Source: Leptolyngbyaceae cyanobacterium CSSed165cm_216 (lineage in GTDB: Bacteria > Cyanobacteriota > Cyanobacteriia > Phormidesmidales > Phormidesmidaceae). From it: a stretch of DNA of 10,469 nt. The notes below the pieces were generated by a model. It saw only the letters and a list, made by a program, of their open reading frames with translations, made no database searches and was not told the DNA's origin. The number at the start of each line of letters is the position of its first letter. The stretch's first letter is position 1. The position numbers were made by a program, and so were the translations under genes. The stretch spans positions 1 through 10,469 of the forward strand of contig SLIY01000229.1 of NCBI GenBank assembly GCA_007135385.1. Reading direction: 5' to 3'. Positions 1-7,477 of this stretch are shown in pieces.

Positions 1-213
1 CCACCCCTTCACTCCCCCACCCCCCAGCCCGATATTTCTACCTAGAGAGGTATTTCCCTCTAGAGGAATACTTCTCCTGCCAGATGGCGGCGGCCCTGAA
101 AACCGGTTCAATCTAAGAGCATAGATCGAGATCGCGCCTGCCCAGAGTCATGGATCTACGGGAAAGGCAAAAAAATATTGCGATCGCGTTCGAATTTCGT
201 CAAATATTGGCAA

Positions 214-218
214 GGGAG
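214..218 (+). promoter_or_regulatory. Ribosome binding site deciding the start of the repeat membrane protein
   Basis: GGGAG lies six bases upstream of the ATG at 225. The upstream in-frame ATG at 150 has no comparable purine-rich site, so 225 is preferred. Confidence 0.6.
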
Positions 219-224
219 CAAAGC

Positions 225-3200
225 ATGATTGGATGGTTCAGTGGGTTGGCACAACCCACGGTTTGGGTAGCCCAGATGCCAGGACCGGGGGGCCCTACCC
301 CCGAAGAAGCCGCCCTGATTTTTTCAGGGCCACAGTTTTTTATTGCGCTAGTGTCGGGGTTGGTGTTGGCCTTTGGCTTTCAACTGCTGCTGACAAATTT
401 TTCGGTCGCAGTGGGCATTGCCTATGCTGGTCATGGTAAATCGGCCAATCCATCCAAGAGTAGCGGCGGTGGTCCTAAAATTACGACAGCCTTTGGCCTT
501 TGGACCTTAATTACCGTTAGCTTGTCTCTGTTCTTTGCTTGCTTATTAGCGGTGCGCCTCAGTCTGTACAGCAGCGCCCTGCTGGGGGCAATCACCGGTC
601 TGGTGATTTGGGGTACCTACTTTTGCCTACTGTTTTGGGTCAGTTCTACCACGGTAGGGTCACTGATTGGCTCCGTGGTCAAGACTGCTACTTCAAGCTT
701 TCAATCTTTGGTGGGTACAGCCACCGCCGCCATAGGAGCTAGAGCCGCCAGCAACCAGGTGGTTGAAACCGCGGAAGCAACTGCCGCTGCCGTCCGTCAA
801 GAGCTGCTGACCGGGTGGAATGACAACAACTTGCAAGACACCCTGCGTGATTATTTAATGTCCCTGCGATCCCCGGCCCTAGAGACTGGCGATTTAGAAG
901 ATGAGTTTGAGCGTCTAATTCACGATTCTAAGGTGACTGCCCTGGCCGATGGTGACACCCTGGCCCAAATCGATCGTACCGCCTTTGAAGATTTAGTTAG
1001 CCGTCGCACCGACCTGTCTCGCCAGGAAACTAAGCGTCTGGCCGATCGCTTGTACCACAGTTGGCGACGAGCTGTCGGTCAAACAGCTGGTCGCGACGCC
1101 ATGACAGAACTGATGGACTATCTCAAGTCTGCCCGCCGAGAAGATTTAGTCTCCCACCGGCTGAGTGAACGGCTGGATCAACTGATTGCAGCCCAGGGGT
1201 CTTCTTCTGGCAAAAAAGGGGCCGCTGGCCTGATGGCCCAGGGCCTAGGGATGCTAATGGGAACCGTACTCAATCGCACTGATTTATCTGACCTTGATCT
1301 GGCTCAGATTACCCAAACCCTGAAGCAACTGCCCCACCAGGTCAGTGATTCTGTCGATACTATCGCTACCCAGATTAAGGGCAAGGATGAACCCTACAGC
1401 GTAGTTAAGCTAGATGTAGAAGCTTATCTGTACAGCGCCTACCCTTGGCAGCTTCAGCCTCAGCGGCTGAAAGCAGAGTTTTGGGATGTGATCTATGACC
1501 CCACCGCTGACCCGGCCCTGCTGCGACAGGAACTGCTGCCCCTAAACCGAGCCTACTTTGCCGAACTTTTAGCCTCCCGGGGGCTGTTGACTCAGGCGGA
1601 AGTTAATCAGGTGGCGGGTCTACTGGACGAGGTGCGTCAGCAGGCCCTAGGGGAAGTCTCAACCCGGTATCGGTTGGAGGCAGCCAAGACCCTGCAAACT
1701 CAGGTCTACACCTTTCTACAGCGCACCGCTCGGGAAGACCTGTTGGCCAGTGGGGCTACCGATTCCTTTGCTGAGCTCATCGATGATTCCTATGCCGAGC
1801 CCGGAGAATTGCGCGATCGCTTCCAGGTCTTTAGCTATGATGCCTTTTTAGATGCCCTGCGATCGCGCCAAGATCTGAGCGACACCGAGGCCCAGGCTGT
1901 GGCCAGTCGTCTAGAGCAGGTGATGAACCGAGTTCAGGCCGATGCCGAAGGCTTGCAGGCGGCCGCCCAGGCCCGCCTAGACAACCAGTGGCAGGCCCTA
2001 CAGCACTACTTGCAAGGGACCGGCAAGACCGAACTCAACCCCGAGGCGATCAAAAATGACATCCAGGCCCTATTGGATGAGCCCGATGTGGGGATTCACC
2101 GGGTACGTCAGCGGCTAGCCCAGTTTGACCGCGACACTCTGGTACAACTGCTCAGCCAACGCCATGACTTGTCTGAAGCCCAGGTGCAGCAGACCCTAGA
2201 GCAGGTTGAGGCCACCTGGCACCAGGTCATTCATGCCCCGGCCGATCTGACGGCCCAGGCCCAGGCCAAGTACAACGAGGCCACCCAGGCGATTGAGACC
2301 TATTTACTAAAAACTGGCAAGCCTGAGCTTAACCCCGAGGGCATTAAGCGTGACCTGTCATTGCTAGTGGATGATCCCAAATTGGGTTTCAAAGCCGTAC
2401 GGACTCGTCTCGCCCAGATCGATCGCGATACCCTAGTGCAGCTGCTAAGCCAGCGGGATGACCTCAGCGAGGCTGACATCAATCAAATTATTGATGATGT
2501 CCAAACTTCCATTCGCGATCTGCTGCACATGCCCCAGCGACTAGCTCGCCGGGCCAAGGCTGAAGTCATGTCCTTTGAACAGGCCCTGGAAGATTACCTG
2601 CGCAATACTGACAAGACCGCCCTTAACCCCGAGGGCATCAAGCGCGACTTGAAGCTGTTACTGGAGGATCCCCGCTTAGGGGCCGAACGCCTGCAAGCCC
2701 GTCTGTCCATGATTGACCGGGATGCCGTGGTAGCTCTGCTGGCCCAGCGCCCTGACATGACCCAGGCCGAAGCCGAAGCCGCTGTAGACCAGGTACTGGC
2801 GATTCGTCACCAGATTATGGATCAGCTGCACCGAATGCAAGACCAGGTAAAGTCGATTATTGACGGCATTTTAGCCCGCATTCGTCAGTACCTAGACTCT
2901 CTGGGTCGACCTGAATTAGACTACTACGGCATCAAGCGCGACTTGCAACAGATGCTGGATGACCCCAAGGCTGGGTTCGAGGCTTTGCGCCAGCGTCTCG
3001 ACCAGGTGGATAGTGATACCCTGGTGGCCATCCTGAGCTCCCACGATGCTGTGTCTGAGGCCGATGCCCAGCGAGTCATTGACCAGGTAGATGAAGTGCG
3101 TACCACCGCCCTGCAAAAAGCCGAACAGCTAGAGCACGAGGTGGAAAAACGCCTAGACGAGATCAAGTACCAGATGCAGCAGCAGGTGGAGGAAACTCGC

Positions 3201-3293
3201 AAAACTGCCGAAGCCGCTGCCTGGTGGATCTTCGGCACGGCTACAGTGTCAGCCGCCTGTGCGGCGATCGCCGGTAGCCTCGCTACCCTGTAA
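225..3293 (+). CDS. Large membrane protein with about eight ~98-residue helical repeats, function unknown
   Basis: I do not recognise a named family. From the ATG at 225 the product is 1,022 residues. Three strongly hydrophobic segments lie near residues 38-67, 89-110 and 117-139, so the N terminus is membrane-embedded. The rest is a polar, mostly helical region built of repeats, with aligned Tyr/Phe anchor residues at about 210, 299, 401, 497, 595, 693, 791 and 889. The last five anchors are exactly 98 residues apart. The best-conserved core in the last four copies reads like LNPEGIKRDL, then RQRLAQ-DRDTLVQLLSQR, then DLSEA. A charged, coiled-coil-like stretch precedes a hydrophobic C-terminal end (about 997-1022) that could be a further membrane segment. 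An upstream in-frame ATG at 150 would add 25 residues, but only the 225 start has a good ribosome site (GGGAG at 214-218). A large cytoplasmic or lumenal scaffold or membrane-shaping role is possible but is pure inference. Confidence 0.85.
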   Translation: MIGWFSGLAQPTVWVAQMPGPGGPTPEEAALIFSGPQFFIALVSGLVLAFGFQLLLTNFSVAVGIAYAGHGKSANPSKSSGGGPKITTAFGLWTLITVSLSLFFACLLAVRLSLYSSALLGAITGLVIWGTYFCLLFWVSSTTVGSLIGSVVKTATSSFQSLVGTATAAIGARAASNQVVETAEATAAAVRQELLTGWNDNNLQDTLRDYLMSLRSPALETGDLEDEFERLIHDSKVTALADGDTLAQIDRTAFEDLVSRRTDLSRQETKRLADRLYHSWRRAVGQTAGRDAMTELMDYLKSARREDLVSHRLSERLDQLIAAQGSSSGKKGAAGLMAQGLGMLMGTVLNRTDLSDLDLAQITQTLKQLPHQVSDSVDTIATQIKGKDEPYSVVKLDVEAYLYSAYPWQLQPQRLKAEFWDVIYDPTADPALLRQELLPLNRAYFAELLASRGLLTQAEVNQVAGLLDEVRQQALGEVSTRYRLEAAKTLQTQVYTFLQRTAREDLLASGATDSFAELIDDSYAEPGELRDRFQVFSYDAFLDALRSRQDLSDTEAQAVASRLEQVMNRVQADAEGLQAAAQARLDNQWQALQHYLQGTGKTELNPEAIKNDIQALLDEPDVGIHRVRQRLAQFDRDTLVQLLSQRHDLSEAQVQQTLEQVEATWHQVIHAPADLTAQAQAKYNEATQAIETYLLKTGKPELNPEGIKRDLSLLVDDPKLGFKAVRTRLAQIDRDTLVQLLSQRDDLSEADINQIIDDVQTSIRDLLHMPQRLARRAKAEVMSFEQALEDYLRNTDKTALNPEGIKRDLKLLLEDPRLGAERLQARLSMIDRDAVVALLAQRPDMTQAEAEAAVDQVLAIRHQIMDQLHRMQDQVKSIIDGILARIRQYLDSLGRPELDYYGIKRDLQQMLDDPKAGFEALRQRLDQVDSDTLVAILSSHDAVSEADAQRVIDQVDEVRTTALQKAEQLEHEVEKRLDEIKYQMQQQVEETRKTAEAAAWWIFGTATVSAACAAIAGSLATL
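1992..3167 (+). repeat. Four in-frame 294-bp coding repeats
   Basis: Inside the large membrane protein gene, four copies of a 98-codon unit begin at about 1992, 2286, 2580 and 2874, with no insertion or deletion between the aligned anchor tyrosines. Each unit carries a YL anchor, a segment like LNPEGIKRDL, a (D/E)DP turn, an RL-Q-DRDTLV-LLSQR helix and a DLSEA cap, then a more variable helix. Nucleotide identity is visibly lower than protein similarity, so the duplications look old and maintained by selection. Four more divergent copies lie upstream, from about 843 to 1991. Confidence 0.8.
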
Positions 3294-3314
3294 CTCGATG
3301 CTGCTCCCAGGTTG

Positions 3315-3353
3315 AGAACAGGCCCCCTGTTCAATGAGCAGGGGGCCTGTTCT
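3315..3353 (+). terminator. GC-rich perfect hairpin after the repeat membrane protein gene
   Basis: A 15-bp perfect inverted repeat has arms at 3315-3329 and 3339-3353, with a 9-base loop. It lies 22 bases after the stop codon at 3293. The following T-rich stretch is weak (TTGTTTT around 3359-3365), so it may be an imperfect intrinsic terminator or a transcript-end stabilising hairpin. It also separates the gene from the convergent PPIase gene. Confidence 0.65.
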
Positions 3354-3434
3354 AATGATTGTTTTGGCCGGGAAGACCGAAAAAAGCTAAGTAAATCTAG
3401 TCAAGTGCAGGGCTGTAGCCGACTCTCCCTAGTA

Positions 3435-4232
3435 CTAATGATCAACCTGCTCAGCTGTTTCGGTAGCTAAATGCTTCTGCACCTGCTCACTCAACCAAGT
3501 ATTAAATAATTCATCTAACAGACGCTGTCGGGTGGGGTGATCGAGTCTGGCGGGTAAAAACTTCTCTAGCCGCACAATCACAAACCATTCCCCCATTGGG
3601 GTGGGTGGCCACAGTTGCCCAGGCTGACTCACTGCCAGTACCTTAGCTAGGGCGGGGTGGGGCACCGCCAATTCTACTGGCCCAATCAAGCCGCCAGTTT
3701 GGGCTTCCTGACCCGCTGAAAATTCCCGCGCCAGGTCAGCCAAGGGCTGACCGTCGTCCTGGATGCGAAAGTAGAGTTCCTGGGCAAGTCCGGCCTCGCG
3801 GGTGCGAATCAAGGAATACAGCACTCGGTCCAGCTGTTGCTTGCGCTGCAAAAAGTAGGATTCCACCTGCTTGTCCCAGGTGGCCTGCTTAAACTGCTGG
3901 AGTTTGTGGTGGCGCTGGGCCAGGGGACCGAGGTCGGCGGTGGTTAGTCCCCGCTGTTGTAAAAAGGCCTTTACCTGGGACTCGTTTGCCAGTTGATGGG
4001 TTTGCCTAAAGGTGACGATCGCCTGATCTAAGGCCTCTCCAGCGGTAACCGATGAGGTGTCGTCGGGTATGGTGGCGATCGCCTGATCGATCACTAATTC
4101 TTTAATCACCGCTGGTAACAACCCATGGCGTCGTAGGGTGCCTATAAGATCATCAGCGGTGATGGGCTGATGACCGACATGCAGCAACACCTGATGATCT
4201 GGGCTTTGGGACAATGACTCTGGCTGACTCAA
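3435..4232 (-). CDS. Parvulin-type (PpiC/SurA-like) peptidyl-prolyl cis-trans isomerase
   Basis: The 265-residue product has a helical N-terminal part (about 20-130) resembling the SurA N-terminal chaperone region. A parvulin domain follows at about 137-224, with the pattern expected of the family: a LADLAREFS helix, then TGGLIGPV at 179-186, then a W-x-x-x-x-P loop and a FVIVRLE closing strand. Parvulins catalyse isomerisation of Xaa-Pro bonds and assist protein folding. I see no signal peptide or membrane helix, so a cytoplasmic location is most likely, unlike periplasmic SurA. The start codon shown is TTG, directly downstream (one codon) of an in-frame TAG. Other in-frame TTG/GTG codons lie within the first 16 residues and no clear ribosome site decides between them. 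In other cyanobacteria such genes often sit near peptide-secretion ABC transporters (general knowledge). None is visible here. The gene is divergent from the oxygenase gene. Confidence 0.85.
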   Translation of the reverse strand: MSQPESLSQSPDHQVLLHVGHQPITADDLIGTLRRHGLLPAVIKELVIDQAIATIPDDTSSVTAGEALDQAIVTFRQTHQLANESQVKAFLQQRGLTTADLGPLAQRHHKLQQFKQATWDKQVESYFLQRKQQLDRVLYSLIRTREAGLAQELYFRIQDDGQPLADLAREFSAGQEAQTGGLIGPVELAVPHPALAKVLAVSQPGQLWPPTPMGEWFVIVRLEKFLPARLDHPTRQRLLDELFNTWLSEQVQKHLATETAEQVDH

Positions 4233-4302
4233 TCTCTAAACTCACTCGATCTTTCAATGATCAGATCTATCCCTCCCAACCTTATCCTATGAATACTCCT
4301 GC

Positions 4303-4308
4303 TACAAT
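4303..4308 (+). promoter_or_regulatory. Possible -10 box for the oxygenase gene
   Basis: TACAAT lies 36 bases before the ATG at 4345 in the 112-bp divergent intergenic region. No convincing -35 hexamer is found at 16-18 bases upstream, so this is a weak call. Confidence 0.25.
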
Positions 4309-4344
4309 CCAGCCAGCCCCCTCGAACCAGCCCGGCGATCGCCC

Positions 4345-5283
4345 ATGCCCCTTCCCCCTGTGCCTGTTGTCAACTACACCGACCTCACCTGCGCCCACCC
4401 AATGCGGCGACAGCAGGCGATTCAAATCCTAGGTCAAGCCCTAGAAACGATTGGTTTTTTTATCTTGGACCAGGGCCCGGTGGCCCCAGAAGTGGTGCGC
4501 CGAGCCCATCAAACCGCAACTGAGTTCTTTACTCTGCCCGACCGGGTTAAGGGTCAGTATGATGCCGATCACTACCCTGGGCAGGGGGGCTTTTCAGGCT
4601 TTGGAACCGAGCAGGCCAAGCACTACACCTGCCCTGACTTGAAGGAGTTCTGGCACGTTAGCTACCGTAGTTTTGATCAAGACCCCGCCCCCTGGCCCAC
4701 CGAGGTTCCCCAGTTTCGCCCGATCATGACTCGGCTGTACCAACAACTGCTGGCCTGTGCCCATGGGTTGCTGGAAGCCTGTGCCCTTTACCTGGGGCAG
4801 CCGCAGGCTTGGCTAACCGATATGGCCAGGGGTGGCAATACCATCTTGCGCCTAGCCCACTATCCACCTATTCCACTGGGGGCACCCGCTGGCAGTCTGC
4901 GAGCTGCGCCCCACGAAGATATTAATTTAATCACCCTGCTGTGCGAAGCGACGGCCCCTGGGCTAGAAATTTTGACCCTTGATGGGCGATGGCTACCGAT
5001 TCAGGCTACCCCTGGTCAGATTGTGGTGGATACCGGTGATATGCTGCAAAATCTCACCAATGGCTTGATTAAAAGCACCACCCATCGGGTGTCGAATCCT
5101 CGCCAGGGCAATCAGCGACGACTGTCGATGCCCTTTTTTGTCCACCCCCGCCCCGAAATTGATCTATCTCCCCAAGCCGTCTTTCTTGGGCGCACTGGCG
5201 GACAGCCCCGGTTCCCGACCCTGACCGCTGAGACCTATCTGAATCAGCGTTTAGCTGAAATTAAGACCACCCCAGTGGGTTAA
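4345..5283 (+). CDS. 2-oxoglutarate/Fe(II)-dependent oxygenase, isopenicillin N synthase-like superfamily
   Basis: The 312-residue length and layout fit the plant/fungal/bacterial 2OG-Fe(II) dioxygenase superfamily that includes isopenicillin N synthase and gibberellin oxidases. The N-terminal strand has the usual PVVNY opening, followed by an LGQALETIGFFIL segment. The iron-binding facial triad is visible: His190 and Asp192 in APHEDINLIT, and the distal His247 in STTHRVSNP. The co-substrate motif R-x-S is present as Arg259-Leu-Ser261 just before MPFFVHP. The enzyme is therefore predicted to be catalytically competent: 2-oxoglutarate plus O2 to succinate plus CO2, with oxidation of a small molecule. 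The substrate cannot be read from sequence, and no biosynthetic cluster surrounds the gene. A HIP1 octamer ends two bases before the ATG and there is no clear ribosome site. A later ATG (residue 20) would remove the first strand, so 4345 is kept. Confidence 0.88.
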   Translation: MPLPPVPVVNYTDLTCAHPMRRQQAIQILGQALETIGFFILDQGPVAPEVVRRAHQTATEFFTLPDRVKGQYDADHYPGQGGFSGFGTEQAKHYTCPDLKEFWHVSYRSFDQDPAPWPTEVPQFRPIMTRLYQQLLACAHGLLEACALYLGQPQAWLTDMARGGNTILRLAHYPPIPLGAPAGSLRAAPHEDINLITLLCEATAPGLEILTLDGRWLPIQATPGQIVVDTGDMLQNLTNGLIKSTTHRVSNPRQGNQRRLSMPFFVHPRPEIDLSPQAVFLGRTGGQPRFPTLTAETYLNQRLAEIKTTPVG

Positions 5284-5327
5284 CAGGGCAGATTTAAGGT
5301 CAGGCTTTCGGCTTGAGCGCTAACCCC

Positions 5328-6245
5328 CTAGTATTTTGATGTTTTAGCCCCTGCCGCCACCGTTGCTCCATCGGGGGCGGCGGCGAGTCGCTCCGCCACC
5401 CGCAGCTTGGCCGATCGCGCCCTGGGGTTACTGTCTACTTCCTCCTGGGTGGCGACGATTGGCTTTTTGGTGATCACTGTCAGGTCAGGGTTATCTTTGA
5501 AGCTATGTTTTACCAGGCGATCCTCCAGGCTGTGGAAACTGATGATCGCTAGCCGCCCACCGGGGGCCAGCCAGTGGGGTGCTTTTTCTAGTAGGGTTTT
5601 CAGCCTATCAAGCTCTTGATTCACCGCAATCCGCAGGGCCTGGAAGGTGCGGGTGGCAGGATGAATGCGGCCATAGCGGTATTTGCGGGGTACACAGGAG
5701 GCGATCGTCTCGGCCAGCTCGGTGGTGGTCTGAAATGGGCGTTGCTCGACCACCTTGCGGGCAATGCGGCGGGAGAGGCGTTCTTCGCCGTAAGTGTAAA
5801 TCAGGTTAGCCAGGTCCGTCTCGTCCCAATGGTTGACAATCTCGGCGGCCGTTAAGTCCTGGCGTTGGTCCATGCGCATATCTAGGGGGGCGGTATGGCG
5901 AAAGCTAAAGCCGCGATCGGGAATATCAAACTGGGCTGAGCTGACGCCCAGATCGGCCAAAATACCCTGGAATCGTTGCTCGCCTGGGTCGAACTGGGAA
6001 AAGTTGCCCTGCCAAAAGCAGATGCGATCGCGGCATGCGGCCAAATGAGCCTGGGCCGTTTCGATCGCGGCTTCATCCTGATCCACCGCCACCAGGCGCA
6101 CTGTCGGGTCCTGTGCCAGAATCAACTGACTGTGGCCACCGCCGCCTACGGTGGCATCAAGATACACCCCCTGGGGCTGAATATGCAGTCCCTCCACCAC
6201 CGCTTGGGGGAGGACAGGAACATGGTAAAAGGCGGGATCGGTCAT
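5328..6245 (-). CDS. rsmH: 16S rRNA (cytosine-1402-N4)-methyltransferase RsmH
   Basis: RsmH (MraW) transfers a methyl group from S-adenosylmethionine to N4 of C1402 in the 16S rRNA decoding centre. With the ATG at 6245 the protein is 305 residues, typical for the family. Diagnostic motifs are all present: HVPVLPQAVV at the N terminus, the SAM-binding LDATVGGGGHS (29-39), the acidic VAVDQD (52-57), ILADLGVSSAQFD (95-107), DRGFSF (110-115), LDMRMD, and ISFHSLEDR (235-243). The reading frame stays open upstream to another ATG at 6347, but the extra 34 residues have no family counterpart and overlap a putative promoter, so the internal start is preferred. In many bacteria this gene heads the division and cell-wall cluster. 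Here it stands alone, as is common in cyanobacteria. It converges with the oxygenase gene, leaving 44 bp between them. Confidence 0.95.
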   Translation of the reverse strand: MTDPAFYHVPVLPQAVVEGLHIQPQGVYLDATVGGGGHSQLILAQDPTVRLVAVDQDEAAIETAQAHLAACRDRICFWQGNFSQFDPGEQRFQGILADLGVSSAQFDIPDRGFSFRHTAPLDMRMDQRQDLTAAEIVNHWDETDLANLIYTYGEERLSRRIARKVVEQRPFQTTTELAETIASCVPRKYRYGRIHPATRTFQALRIAVNQELDRLKTLLEKAPHWLAPGGRLAIISFHSLEDRLVKHSFKDNPDLTVITKKPIVATQEEVDSNPRARSAKLRVAERLAAAPDGATVAAGAKTSKY

Positions 6246-6342
6246 TATGTTTAGCAGAAGGCAATGGGGTTTCGCCTGGACTCCGTAGGCAGGGGGCAGA
6301 AGGCTGCCTTCACCCTCCTGAGTGTACTGCACGGCTAATGGG

Positions 6343-6370
6343 ATCATACGTACTCTTTGGCATTGGTCGA
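6343..6370 (-). promoter_or_regulatory. Putative sigma70-type promoter for rsmH
   Basis: Read on the minus strand, TCGACC (6370-6365) and TATGAT (6348-6343) are separated by 16 bases and match the -35/-10 consensus at 4/6 and 5/6. The predicted transcript would start near 6336, giving a leader of about 90 bases before the rsmH ATG at 6245. The -10 box overlaps the rival upstream ATG at 6347, which argues against that start. An AGGAGG at 6319-6314 in the leader is not followed by a usable start codon. Confidence 0.4.
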
Positions 6371-6426
6371 GAGTAGTGGTCTACGGGCTTGCCGACGATG
6401 CACGAGTCGGTTAATTTTCCATAGAC

Positions 6427-7338
6427 CTACTGTCTGGCCGCCTGCTTTTCCTCCCGCAAGTCCTCAATCAACTGGGCCAGTTGGTGACTATTGGTGTGAT
6501 ATATCTGGTTACAGAAGTGGCAGGTAGCTTCGGCCCCGTTATCCGTTTCAATCATGTCTCTCAGTTCTTCTTCCCCCAATAGTTTCAACGCCCCCAACAT
6601 CCGCTCAAAAGAGCAAGGGCAACTAAACTGAACCAATTGGGATTCTGGCAAAATTTCGAGGCCCATGTCTCCCACCAACCCTTCAAAAATTTGGGGTAGG
6701 GTCTTGTGGGCGCGGAGCAGGGGGGTAAATCCTGTCAGCGATGATAGACGGCTTTCCAGTAGTGAAACCATTTCGGTATCTTCAGCCGCCCGAGGCAAAA
6801 TTTGCAGCAGTAACCCACCGGCTGCTTCGACCCCATCGGCCCCCACAAACACCCCCAGCACCAGGGCCGATGGCGTTTGTTCAGAGTTCACCAGATAGTG
6901 GGTCAAATCGTCGCCAATTTCCCCTGACACCAACTCGACGGTGCTGGAATAGGGGTAGCCATAGCCCACATCTCGCACCACGTAAACATACCCCTCGCGA
7001 CCTACCGCCCCGCCCACGTCCAATTTGCCAGCCGCATTGGGGGGCAGTTCAATGGTTGGATTATCGACATAACCTCGCACAGTGCCATCCAAACCGGCAT
7101 CGACCAAAATACCCCCCAAGGGACCATCGCCGCGCACTCGAACATTTACCCGAGACTGCGATCGCTTCATGCTAGAAGCCAACAGCAGTCCTGCCGCCAT
7201 AGTGCGCCCCAAGGCCGCTGTAGCCACATAGGACAGATGATGCCGTTGCCGGGCTACTTCCGTTAGTTTAGTGGTGATCACCCCGACCACCCGAATACCT
7301 CCATCAGCGGCGGTCGCTCGAATCAGTTGATCTGCCAT
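6427..7338 (-). CDS. hslO: Hsp33 redox-regulated molecular chaperone HslO
   Basis: Hsp33 is a cytosolic holdase activated by oxidation and unfolding. In the reduced state four cysteines bind zinc. Oxidation forms disulfides, releases zinc and exposes the substrate-binding surface. The 303-residue product is of normal length. The C-terminal redox switch is intact: Cys240-Pro-Cys242 (in FSCPCSFERM) and Cys273-x-x-Cys276 (in ATCHFCNQIYH), with 30 residues between the pairs. Family hallmarks in the N-terminal domain include the LIRATA opening, the ALGRTMAAGLLLASSMK helix, and the RVRGDGPLGGILVDA segment. It lies upstream of rsmH on the same strand with about 180 bp between them, and is divergent from the gene starting at 7478. 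The ATG at 7338 fits the family N terminus (MADQLIRATA). Confidence 0.97.
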   Translation of the reverse strand: MADQLIRATAADGGIRVVGVITTKLTEVARQRHHLSYVATAALGRTMAAGLLLASSMKRSQSRVNVRVRGDGPLGGILVDAGLDGTVRGYVDNPTIELPPNAAGKLDVGGAVGREGYVYVVRDVGYGYPYSSTVELVSGEIGDDLTHYLVNSEQTPSALVLGVFVGADGVEAAGGLLLQILPRAAEDTEMVSLLESRLSSLTGFTPLLRAHKTLPQIFEGLVGDMGLEILPESQLVQFSCPCSFERMLGALKLLGEEELRDMIETDNGAEATCHFCNQIYHTNSHQLAQLIEDLREEKQAARQ

Positions 7339-7375
7339 GCGTTGCCCCAGTGTTACTTAACAATCCTTAGTGAAT

Positions 7376-7405
7376 ATTGTAGAAGGTCTAGTGTGACCCA
7401 GTCAT
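7376..7405 (-). promoter_or_regulatory. Putative hslO promoter
   Basis: On the minus strand, ATGACT (7405-7400) and TACAAT (7381-7376) are 18 bases apart and match the sigma70 consensus at 4/6 and 5/6. The predicted start point near 7369 would leave a leader of about 30 bases before the hslO ATG at 7338. The prediction rests on motif matching only. Confidence 0.4.
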
Positions 7406-7462
7406 AGTGGTCTCTAGTTGCCCGCCTATAGGGCTGCGGTGGCTGGTCTTCTTTGGCATACT

Positions 7463-7470
7463 GAGAGGAG
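7463..7470 (+). promoter_or_regulatory. Strong ribosome binding site pointing to a TTG start
   Basis: GAGAGGAG ends seven bases before an in-frame TTG at 7478. The nearest in-frame ATG (7490) is 19 bases away, too far for this site, and the TTG at 7475 is only four bases away. This makes 7478 the most likely start of the downstream gene. Confidence 0.55.
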
Positions 7471-7477
7471 TTGTTTG

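Noticed and set aside
42..77. Imperfect 18-bp direct repeat (CTAGAG... twice) upstream of the first gene
   Set aside because: Only about 12 of 18 positions match; this could be an operator but is too weak to report as a feature.
150..224. 25-residue N-terminal extension of the large membrane protein
   Set aside because: The ATG at 150 lacks a ribosome site, while the ATG at 225 has GGGAG at ideal distance. The extension is polar and shows no conserved feature, though it cannot be excluded.
2924..3334. A 136-codon open frame on the minus strand within the repeat membrane protein gene
   Set aside because: It is antisense to a clearly coding, repeat-conserved frame, its composition is Ser/Arg/Trp-rich as expected from a shadow frame, and it has no family resemblance.
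4012..4088. Repeated CGATCGCCTGATC segments in the PPIase gene
   Set aside because: They are explained by HIP1-type octamers and the similar codons for DQAI(A/V)T in the protein, not a separate element.
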